From Pycnopodia helianthoides (Eukaryota > Echinodermata > Asteroidea > Forcipulatida > Asteriidae): a stretch of 64,000 nucleotides of DNA. The stretch spans positions 8,760,583-8,824,582 of the forward strand of contig CM063258.1 of NCBI GenBank assembly GCA_032158295.1, written 5' to 3'. A model generated the notes under the pieces. That model made no database searches, was not told where the DNA came from, and was given only the letters and a program-made list of their open reading frames with translations. The position numbers were made by a program, and so were the translations under genes. Below are positions 26,101 through 38,100 of the stretch, piece after piece. Within the stretch, counting starts at the first letter, position 1. Every line of letters begins with the position of its first letter.

Positions 26101-29100
26101 TTTTCGTTCTATCATTCTCTTTTCTAGAGAACTACCTTGTGGGGACCCGGTTTAAAGACACTGGACACCTTTGGTAATCGTCAAAGACCAGTCTTCTCAC
26201 TTGGTGTATCTCAACATATGCACAAAATAACAAACCTGTGAAAATTTGAACTCAATTGGTCGTCGAAGTTGCGAGATAATAATGGAAAAAAGAACACCCT
26301 TGTCACACCATGGTCACACGAAGTTGTGTGCTTTCAGTGCTTGATTTCGAGAGCTCACGCGTGAGGTCTCGAAATCAATTCAAATATTTTACTGAGAAAC
26401 TACTTCTTTCTCAAAAACTACGTTACTTCAGAGGGAGCCGTTTCTCACAATGTTTTATACTATCAACAGCTCTCCATTGCTCGTTACCAAGTAAGTTTTT
26501 ATGCTGACAATTATTTTGAGTAATTACCAATAGTGTTCAGTGCCTTTAACCTTGCAACGGGGCACCTGTTTGATCCCAACGGTGTTACGTCATCCTGCCA
26601 CAAAGGTGTGGCAGGCCCATTTGATAGGTTAAGAGGGTCTGTTCTGCCTTATCTCAATGATTTATGGTTGCTAAACCAGTCTGCTGTCGGCACAAGATCA
26701 CAAGACCTTCATTCACAAAAGCCCATTGACCCATTGAACCTAGAGCGAGGGTTAGACACAACATGCCTTACCACCAAGCTGTGGTAGTGCTCTGTGGCCC
26801 ACGTGCCTCCGAGATAAGAGTTTGCGCATGACCTATGGGAATTTTTTTTTTTTTCACCACCCCTCCTGACCAAATTGACGACCCCCGTTGATTGACAACC
26901 CTCCTAAAACGTGTGTATTGGTACACTGCAGGATATCACGGAGTATCACGGGGTTGGGATCTACCATTTTTAAAAGGTTATGTTTTTCTTGATATGTGCC
27001 AAAGCACTGTGGTTGGGTGCATCGCTGCAAGGTTTTAACAAAGAAAAACATTGTGGGGACCTTTGTTCCGTTGTGCAAAAGTCCCCACAACGGTGCGTGT
27101 GCCTACCCAACCTTGTCCATACGGTTGTACCCGCAAGTTTACTAATTATAGCTACCGCCTAAAACACTTTTGACTCGAAAGCCGATTTAATCCAATCTTA
27201 AGATGGGAAACGCATCCTAACCAAATCAATCTAAAAGGAAAACAAAAATTGAGCAGGGGAGTGGGAGACAGGGGGAGGATTTGTAGCTGGGTGACCCTAG
27301 CCTTTTGCTTTTGTTCAAGATTGTCGATGGGTCATTTGGAGCTAGATACGGGGCATGGTGTACCCCCCCCCCCCCCAATTGTGGTCTTCATTGTTTACTT
27401 GGAGTCTCAGGAATTCTTTAGAGGATTTTAGGGGGGGGGGTACTTCTGTAAAAGAGGAAATAGTGTGTTAAAATGGGAACAATTGGGGGGGATACTATCT
27501 GCTACATATCGGACATGGTGTAGGATGGGCTGGTGGGGGGACGGGACAAAGAAAATGCCTTTGTATCACTTACCCTCCTTACATCCAGACTTCTTATGCT
27601 GAGGGGGCTTTGATTGGGGCTGACTGAGGGCGATGTGGGTGCGCTGGAGGCGGGGAGAGGTAACGAGATGTCTAGGTAGGTGGTGTGACGGTGGTTGGCC
27701 TTAGACTGCAGGTCAATATCCTCCGTTTCCTTCAGTGGGTTGTGAAGAGAAAAATCACATGATAACAAGTTGCTGTTTCTCAAAAAATAAACGCAATATC
27801 GTTGGCTGTAGTGGTATAGACCTTCAGCATGCTGCCACCATCTTGGTCATGTTCCCTTTATTGAATGACAGCAATGAGTGCTAATATTCATTGCACTGAA
27901 AAAGGAACCAGACTACTTGTTCTTCCAGCCTCGATTTGGTTACATCAGTTCGGATTGAAGAAAATCAAGATGGCCACCCCATGCTAGAGGTCCATCTTGC
28001 CCCGTCTTTCATCTCTGTAAAACCCTGGTTTGAATCCCGTCTTGGACCGTAGCCACACGTGTGGATTGAGTTTTTCAGTCCGTACCCAACAATGCATTCT
28101 TACCTGGGTTTCCCACCAATACACCCTTCCCCGTGAAATATGCAAATTGATCATCGCGCGTGCGCACTCTCCCTACTGGTTGGCAAAATGAGTGAACATC
28201 GTGCCTTTTTTGTATGGGACTGATGATGGCTGACGCACACGCGTTTGTGCATCTGCCTAGTGCACAACTCTATGGTGTTTGCCAACCAATAGTGTCTGTA
28301 TGCATGCGTAAATGTAATTTGCATATTTCATGAGAAAGGTCCATTGAGGTCCACCCCCCCCCAATCTAAAAACTGACCCGTCTTCATTGTCTTCTCTACA
28401 GTTACCTTCAGGCCTACGGGTCACAGTACTAGTCACTTTTGTTGGTCCCTTGCTTTCATTAATACCGCCAAGTGAAAAAAAAGTTCCAAAACAGACGATC
28501 AAATAGGAAAAATTATTCAACTTAAATTTGTAAAACCGTTATCACCGTAAATCCACAATTGAAAAAAAAAAGATTTTAAAAAAGACAATCAAAGAGTACA
28601 AAGTATTAAACTTAAATTTGTAAAACCCTAATTACCGTAAATCCTGAACAATTTGTCCCCAGGTTTTGTCCAGGGTTGAACAGATTCAACTACAAATAAA
28701 CTATTGTTCAAAAAACACAGGGGGACGATATCAACGGTCAGAGAGAGTAGGAGGGTTAAATCCTACCTTGCCCTTGATGAGTTTGGTCTTCATGCCGCTG
28801 ATCTGCTTGTTGGCGAAGTCTCGAGTCTGGAGGAGTAAAGAGAAAGTGTCATGGAATCCACGATAAAAAGAAGAATACTGGCGTTCTGTTTCCCGCAGGT
28901 AGAGTTAAAAAACTGATCAAATAGTCAAACCAAGACCCTTCTTGAAAGGCTTCTGGTACTCTAAACTATGTACACTTACAATTCAAAACTGTTGATGTAT
29001 CTAGCCACCTCCAGACTCCAATTACAAACTTCAATAACTTTCAACACGTAAGTGATGCTTAAAGGTAGGGTTATAGATTGGCTTTTGTCAACATTGGTTG

Positions 29101-32100
29101 GAGTAAAACCGAAACCCAGATTAAATTTCTATGATGGTTCAAACACTCTACACAGGTTTCCTTTCCCTCAGCCCAGCGACACCCACACCCTCCCCCTCCC
29201 CCCTCCCCCACATTCTCAAGAAATGCAAGTATAGAAACTGTGAACCTAACGCAGAAACACTAAAGTCAACTCTTTATTTTCAGACGTCCCTCACAACTTG
29301 ATAAATAATTTTTAAAAGTATTTATTTCAGAGAAACTGTGAACCTAACACAGAAACACTAAGTCAACTCTTTATTTCAGACGTCCCCTCACAACTTGAAT
29401 AAATAAATTTTTAAAAAGTATTTATTTCAGACCCAAACCTCTACTCCCTCCCCCCTTGATACTAGCATTTGTTGTGCTAAGAAATTATTATCCAGTCACG
29501 ATACAGTACCCCCACCTCACTGAGAGTGCCTCTCACTAAAACTGCCCCATATGGTGAAAGGAACTCCCTGCCCACAGCCCTCACCGATTTTAAAGAACTG
29601 ATTCAAATTAGGAGTGCACTGAAAACTCATTCATTTCAAACTGAATATTTTGACTGAATGCTTTAACCCTCTTGCTGTCTGACCATTCAATACCATTCAC
29701 TGTGGTTTTGAATGATAGATAAACTATGCCAGCCTGCAATATGATACCATGAGGAATGCATGTACACAGTACACAGTTAGTTCTGTGCACAGTTATGCCA
29801 CCCTCTTGCTGTCTGACCATTCAATACCATTCACTGTGGTTTTGAATGATAGATAAACTATGCCAGCCTGCAATATGATACCATGAGGGAATGCATGTAC
29901 ACAGTACACAGTTAGTTCTGTGCACAGTTATGCCACCCTCTTGCTGTCTGACCATTCAATACCATTCACTGTGGTTTTGAATGATAGATAAACTATGCCC
30001 GCCTGCAATTATGATACCATGAGGGAATGCATGTACACAGTAACACAGTTAGTTCTGTGCACAGTTATGCCACCCTCTTGCTGTCTGACCATTCAATACC
30101 ATTCACTGTGGTTTCGAATGATAGATAAACTATGCCAGCCTGCAATATGATACCATGAGGGAATGCATGTACACAGTACACAGTTAGTTCTGTGCACAGT
30201 TATGCCACCCTCTTGCTGTCTGACCATTCAATACCATTCACTATGGTTTAGAATGATAGATAAACTATGCCAGCCTGCAATATGATAACCATGTGGGAAT
30301 GCATGTACACAGTACACAGTTAGTTCTGTGCACAGTCGTACCACCGTGCACAACCTTGGCAGTCGAATGGTTTCAAATGGTTGGTCAACTCACTGGAAAA
30401 TGTTGCCAAGAGTCACTGAGAGTAGGAGGGTTAATAGATTGTAATATTAAATGCAACTTGTAATTTTAGCTGCTAAGTAACAGTTATGATAAGTAATGTT
30501 TTACATTGTTTTGTATTTTATCCTTGGATCAATTTAATTACTCTTCAGTCGTTCATCCTATCCTTTTTTTGCAACAGGTTCAATGTATATTTGAATTTTT
30601 ACTACTTGTTATAATTCAGTTTCTTATTTTATTTTTCTATTTGTCCATACAATTGTACCTGTCTAGCTTTTAACCAATGCCATTTTTCGTACTACTATGT
30701 TAAAGGAACATTACAGAATTGGTAATTGTAAAATATACTTTTGATCACAGATTTACATAAAACTTACACGGTCTAATGATGATGATAGTAGAAAACATCC
30801 CTTGAAATATTTCTGACTGAAATGCCATATTTGATGAGAAATGAATAAACTAATTTTCCGATTGGAGTTTATCGCTCAGTGAGCGTTTTATTCATCTGTT
30901 GAACCTATAGATTTCTTGCAAATGTATAATCGGTTTTTCACTATTTTCTCGTGACCCAGATGGCCAATCGATCTCAAACTTCTACAGGTTTGTCAGTTTA
31001 TGTATATGGTTGGATTACATAAAGTGCTTACACTGCCAGCAACTGTTTTGTTAGCAAAAACCAATTCTGTAATGTTCCTTTAAGCGCCCTAGAGCATGCC
31101 TGCATGATTGGGGCGCTTTACAAATGTTGGTATTGTCGTTATTATTATGCCCTGGGTGAATATCTCATTGAATCTTCAACAAACCCCTTTTCCTACTTCC
31201 ATTAAATGTCCTTCTTGACAGCCTGACCTCTAACAGAAAAAAATGTAATAAATAAAAACTTGTCATAGAGGCTTCAAACATTCACTCTTCAACCCCTAAC
31301 TGCAGCTAACATTTCATCTTTAAAGTGCCCCCGACAAATTTATAGACCATGTGAACGTTGTTTACACTAAGTGTGACCGTGTACATTCTTTGAGTATTCT
31401 GGCAGGCAAGATACTACACTGGTCCTATGGGAAAGTTGAATATTTTGTGTCATAACTTCCACATAAAACCAAGAGTTATGAAAGTAAAAGCTGGACAAGT
31501 TTTTAGATGTGCCCCCTTGCATCATATCAAAAGTTGATAAGAATTAGACAGTGCAATCTCCATAAAATATAAGATTTTATGCTTTCTTCCATTGAGCTGT
31601 GTACAAATCGTGCCTGCAGGAAGTCCAGGCTCTGTGGCTCTTTTGTAAACATGTGATGTCACAGGTCACATCGTCTATAAATCTCTCCATACTTTTATCC
31701 CCCCTCCAAACCCCGGGATGTACGTCGACGAACACAAGAGAAACTCTCATCAAAAATAGAGGACAAAGTAATTCTCTTCAGTGTCAAGCCCTGTAACAAT
31801 CTAAAAAGGTGATTCTAGATCAACATCCGCGGCGAAGGAAATTCTATCACAGACACCTGCACCTCAACCGATAAAATATTAAGTTGCAATCACTGCTAAA
31901 ATCCACGTACATTTCAAAGGATCAAAGGATTTGGTTTGATAGAGATTCTCTACGTACGAACGTATGAATAAAAAATGGTCCCACGACACCTTGAAAGGCC
32001 ATGGATTTGTGGAGTCTTCCTCGAGTACATTTCACGGCGGTTTTGATACATCATTGATTTGCGGAAGAGTCTTTCTATTCCCATCCTTTTGGTTTATAGA

Positions 32101-35100
32101 AAAACCACATCAGAAAACCAACCAGGGAAAACCTTCATCACATACAACTGAACAAGGTGCGTGAAAACAGGAAAAGCACACACGTTTTGCGAGGGGCTGA
32201 GTGAATGTTTGTTTTGCGCTCGTTTGGATTTTCCAAAAACCAAAATAAGAATGGAGTCTTGAGGGAACAATTTTCTCGCCCAGACGGAAACTGCTTCCTG
32301 AGGCAATCAGCCGTTTCTGAGTTACATTTTAATAACGTCTGACACACCGACTTGCCCTGTCATAAGCTTATGTTTAATTTGATCCCCCCCCCCGCCCCAA
32401 CAATGCCCAACCCGACTAAAAATAGCACTACATTTTAGCCTTTGAGAAAGACTCTGCTATGGTCGGAACGTGAGGCCATTACGAATTCACTTTTGTGAAA
32501 ATACTATTGCCACATCACATGGTTCAGGGTTAAGCGTTTGCATAGCAAACTCCAGATCAGCAAAGACTGGTACCCTTGAGCTACACACAATCATCATTGT
32601 CAATAGCCGTTCCCCATACTGTAAATGTAATAATGATATAGCTTGCCCCTTAAAGGAACATTACAGAATTGGTTTTTGCTGACAAAACAGTTGCTGGCAG
32701 TGTAAGCACTTTATGTAATCCACCATATACATAAACTGACAAACCTATAGAAGTTTGAGATCGATCAACCATCTGGGTCACGAGAAAATAGTGAAAAACC
32801 GACTACACATTTGCAAGAAATCATATAGGTTCAACAAATGAATAAAACGCTCACCGAGCGACAAACTCCAATCGGAAAATTAGTTATTCATTTTTAATCA
32901 AATATGGCATTTCAGACAGAAATACTTCAAGGGATGTTTTCTACTATCATCATCATTAGACCGTGCAAGTTTAATGTAAATCTGTGATCAAAAAGTACAT
33001 TTTACAAGTTTTTTTTCTTACCAATTCTGTAATGTTCTTTTAACCAAATTTAAGACCAGAAATAAGTGAGTAAAGCAGTGGGAGAAACAGCTAAACCGCT
33101 CACACTTTACGTTACTTTTTAACACGCAGCGTAACTCGGTTCTTTACGAGCCGAAAGGAAAAATCAATACACGCTTCATCTATTTTTAAAGAACTCAAAT
33201 AACTGAATTTAATACTTTTTGAATGCTTCTTAACCCTTTAGAGACCACGGCAGCCGCAAGCGGCTTGTTTCGAAATGCCAATAGCGGCTGCAAACAGCCG
33301 CAAGATTTGGCCTACTTCCACTCAAACAAGAGGGTCAAAGAAAAAGTATTGGACCGAATCGACAGTTTCCAATGTTTCCCATGTTAACATAGAATCAACA
33401 ATTCTAAAACAAAAACCATGTATTTCTGTTTCTTACTAATTTCCCTGACATTTTTCCCCGAAAATAACGAGGCCAAAAAATCAACAAGATAAACAATGTC
33501 TGGCATATGGTGATGATTATACAGAAATGAATGATCTCTAAAAGGTTAAGGCGTTACATTTGGATACATCCATTTAAGATTTTTTAAGGATCCGCAGAAA
33601 CCCTGTAATAAGTTTAGTTGTAGCGTTTCCGTTTACCTCTTTGAGCTTCTGTTTCATTGCCGCAGGGTTAGCCTGGGAGGCAGGACGACACATCAGACGG
33701 AAATAGAAAAAGGGACGGAGACACGGTGAAGATGAGTGTGAGAGAAAGGGTGACAAAATGAGACAAAGTGATCAAATAATGACACGGTTAAATCAAACGA
33801 CAAACAAGGAAATCCTTGAAGAAGAGTTATTTCCTACAGATATTTCCCGTTATCTTTGTTCAAAAAAGTAACATTTTTGCAAGACAGTTTAGCGTGAGGC
33901 TTTTGAACGCTAGATGGCAGCAGACACACCAGGTGAAACTCCATTGTTTACGTAGTTCTGAGCATGTGCACACTGCCGAGAACAATGGATTTACGAGCTG
34001 GGCCCAATTTCATAAAGCTGTTTAGCAGAAAATAGTGCTTAACTTATTTCTATGCTAAGCAAAAAATGAGTGGGGCACCAGTCGCAGCAATGTAAACTTC
34101 ATGGAATGTTGGCTGGTAGCCAGTTTCTGGTAAGCAATATTTTTCTGTGCTTAGCAATTTTTCCCGCTTACGGGCTTTATGAAATTGGGCCCCGGTGAGT
34201 CTGCTGCCACCTAGCGTCCAAAAAGTCCCCCGTTGGCTTTTACACATGTCTTTCAAAGACTTGAGGTCTTCTCCGATTATGTTTATCTGTCATAAGAAAC
34301 ACTCTGGATTGAGGCAATGGGTGATTCAGGGTAAAATGACACCCAAACATATCCCAGTTTTGGAGCCGGAAGTGGCGAAAACTTTGGTCGTGCAGCAGAT
34401 ACGCCCTCGTGTGACGCAACGACTTGCTAACAGAATAGCAAATAACTGCTTTTTGGTTCTTTAATGTTCTGATGACAACCTGACCCACTACAACCTAAAA
34501 ACACACCTCTGATTTTACAGAGAGCCCTGGTTTTTTCCCCCCCCTTTCTTCAGGGACCCCCTTTTGACTGCAACTTCTGGCACCTGGTTTTTTTTCTTCA
34601 CATTTTGAATGAAATGGTCTACTTTTGGTTCACCCAGGAATGAGTCATGGGTGATTCAAGCCATTTTTACCGGGCACAGTGCCAAGGTTTTAGCCCCACA
34701 CCACACCAAAACTTCTTGAACGGAAAATCTCTGACGTTTCACACATGTTTTGATTAATCTCTTTTATTGTTTGAAGTGTTAACATTCAGAAAATAAAGTT
34801 AAAAATCTCAATTGAAAAACTGCAAGAATGTAAAAAATTTATTATTTAAGATTTAAGCTTATATTGAATACCATTACAAAACTTTTGCGCGGAGCATTTT
34901 CAGATCAGACATTTTTACAAAATCGAGATACAACAGTTTGCACTGGGCGCGACGGTATGATTGTCACCAGGCTAGGGCGCCCTCTCATGGCAGTTGAAAG
35001 GAGGTTCCTCTTTGGCCCCGGCCATCTTTTCTCCCACTAATAGAGGCTCATGGGGGAAAATAGTCAGACCCCCTCTCAGAGTTAGTACTGATTAATGTTA

Positions 35101-38100
35101 TTGCACACAGGGAACAATACAATGATGGCGGTGGCAATGCTCAAAGTACAGCACTTCAGACCGAGCCTACACTACAGTCAAAGATATTGGTTTATTTTAG
35201 TCAGGCATGCAACTGTAACTTCACCAAAAAAAGAGAAAATTACAAAATTTCAATGATTTTGTACAGTATTTTTCAATTTTGAATGGTAAAACTGAGAATA
35301 AAATAAGAGGAAATCAGCCGATCCGAGGAAAAGTTGCATGCCTGTTTAGTACAGACAAGTAGTATAGACCTTTCTTTGTTCACAAACACCGACAAGAATT
35401 TTGCATGGGCGGCCTTCAGTATCACAAAATGTACCACTGGGTCAGCAGAAGTTTTCCCCTTTTTCGAAAAAAGAACATTCACATTGTTATGTATGAAGAG
35501 TATTTGAACTTGTTGTTTGGGTAGCACAATTGATTAATCGGTGATACAGGCAAGGTTTTAGCCAGGATTTGGTAAGAGGGTGTCCAAATTTGCTGGAAAT
35601 TTAAAAAACTGGGTGTCCAAACTGTTCACTTACAATACATTTACATGGAAATGACAGATAAAACAGGCAATTGGTGCTCGATATGGGGCAGAGGGTACCC
35701 CCCCCCCTATTGTGTCTTCATTGTGTGCTTGGAATCTCAGGAATTCTTTTGAGGATTTGGGGGGGGGGAGAGTTCTATACTAGAGGGAAAATAGTGTGTT
35801 ATAGTATGGGAACATTGGGGGGGACACCCTCTGCCCCATATCGGGCAGGCTATAAAAACAGGGTGTCCAAAATTTAAAACAGGGTGTCCAAAAGACACAC
35901 AGACACCCCTCTGGCTAACACTATGGATAATTTTTATAGCATTTGTATTTACAATGGTAAATTTTTGTAATTTTGGAGTGAAGGACGTCGTTAGTTTTGC
36001 CAACAAAGGTGGGCGAAATTCATATAGCCTGCCCGGTATGGGGCAGAGGGTGTACCCCCCCCCCCCCACCAATGTTCCCATTCTATAACAGACTACTTTC
36101 CTCTTGTATAGAACTCCCCCCCCCCACAAAAAAAAAAAAAAAAAATCCTCAAAAGAATTCCTGAGATTCCAAGCACACAATGAAGACACAATAGGAGGGG
36201 GGGGGGGTACCCTCTGCACCATACCGAGCACCAATTGAAAATTCACCGCTGTGACATCCCAACAGAAAGGTCTATCTACTATGTATGTATGTATGTACAT
36301 GAGGTGTATGAATGCACACTTCACACAATGAGTTCATGAGATCGGTGTAGCAGCTACAGCGCAGTGAATGGCACATGACTGGATGTTGAGAGCAACACTG
36401 AAGGAGTGACCTACCTTGGGTCTGATAGAGCCATGCGCTTGTATCATCTGTTGTACCGTGGGGAAAGGGGGGGGGGGGGTGAGTTTGTTGGGGAAGGGGT
36501 AGACAGGGGCAAGGACGGGATGGGGATATGAGGGAGGTTGGGGGCAAGGGGAGAGGGAGGGTTAGGAGTTGGAGATAGGGGAATGGGTTAGGCAGAGGGG
36601 TGCAGGGTAAGGGATTAGAGGGTAATGGGGGTAAGTGGAAAGGGTTAGAAAGGGTGAGGAAAGGAGGTAGGCAGGAGTAAGGGAAGGAGTTAAGCAGGGG
36701 GTAATGCAGGGGTTAGGTAGGGGGTAAGGAAAGGGTTAGAACAGGCGATGAGGGAAGGTGGGGTAGGTAGGAAGGGTTTAGACAGGGGTGAGGGAAGAGG
36801 GTAGGCAGGAGTACGAAAAGGGGTTAAGCAGGGGGTAATGGCAGGGGTTAGGTAGAGGGAAATGGCAGGGGTTAGGTAGGGGTCAGGGAAGAGTTAGAAA
36901 GGAAGAAGGGAAGGGGGTAGGCGGGGGAGGGGGGGTAAGGGAAGGGGTTAAGCAGGGGGTAATGGCAAGAGAGGGGTATGGGAGGGGATTACAAAAGTAG
37001 TATTAAGACGGGTTAAAACATTAGTACGGTCAAAATGCTCAATGAAAAGAAAACAGCCAATCACAACACAGGCAGCGTGTTTACATGATACCAGTGTAAC
37101 TAAGCCATAAAGTTGTCATGCAAATAATTGCCCTTTGATTAAGTATGTGCTAGCAATAAGGAAATGTGAGAAAACCACACGTCACAGCAATGTCCACAAC
37201 ATGACACTTTTGGCTGGTAGCCAGGGTCCAATTTCACTTTTGGCTGGTAGCCTGGGTCCAATTTCACTTTTGGCTTGTAGCCTGGTCTTAATCTTAGCCT
37301 AAGCCGGAGCCAAGACCTCAAGCAGCATTCGCAGTGGATTAATATTTAACAAAAGCCATACGTAACGTTCCAATGAGTACATCTCACTGGTGTCCACAAT
37401 TGGATTGTTTGACGTAGGTAAACTAACCGAGACAATGGTGAAAAAACAAACCGACTGATTAAATATAAACACATGAGGGCGCTACACCAGTGACCTTCAA
37501 CCGGATGTGACAAAATCCACGACCTAGCTTGTAAACAATGGTTGAAGAGAAGCAGCAGCAAATAGAAGTAACAAAAACAACGCAAGGAAAGGGACGCAAT
37601 GTCTGAGTTCTGTATACTGCCGCGAGAACAACTCACTTGCATATTGAGGTTCACTTCAATGTGTCATGCGATCATGGCTGTGCAGCGAACCGGTTGTGGT
37701 AATTTTACCGGGCAGTCTGACTACTTATTGTGGGACGATGCGTCCACAGTGGACTTAATGGCTCGGTTAGTTTGACCTCGGCAGAAGGTAGCCGGTTAAA
37801 CTACCCATTGGTCCACAGTGGACTTAACGGCTCGGTTAGATTGACCTGGGCAGAAGGTAGCCGGTTAAACTACCCATTGGTCCACAGTGGATAACCCTTA
37901 ACGGGCCGGTTTAGATTGACTGGCCGAGAGGAGGTAGCCGGTTAAACTACCCATTGGTCCACAGTGGACTTAATGGCTCGGTTAGTTTGACCTGGGCAGA
38001 AGGTAGCCGGTTAAACTACCCGTTGGTCCACAGTGGACTTAATGGCTCGGTTAGTTTGACCTGGGCAGAAGGTAGCCGGTTAAACTACCCATTGGTCCAC

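Larger units (their letters stand above)
29499..31150 (+). mobile_element. LINE 3' end, interrupted by two TTAA elements
   Basis: 29499-29657 is an open frame ending in the typical C-terminus of a CR1/L2-like reverse transcriptase [20 protein letters not shown] then SALKTHSF and a stop. Its 3' UTR resumes after the element at 29663-30434, is interrupted again at 30700-31083, and ends GGGGCGCTTTACAAATGTTG with a (TTA)n tail. The 5' part is absent. Class is inferred from the tail motif. Confidence 0.72.

Noticed and set aside
36460..36990. Interstitial telomere repeat
   Set aside because: GGTTAGG-like units are irregular and never form an exact run of the animal telomere hexamer.
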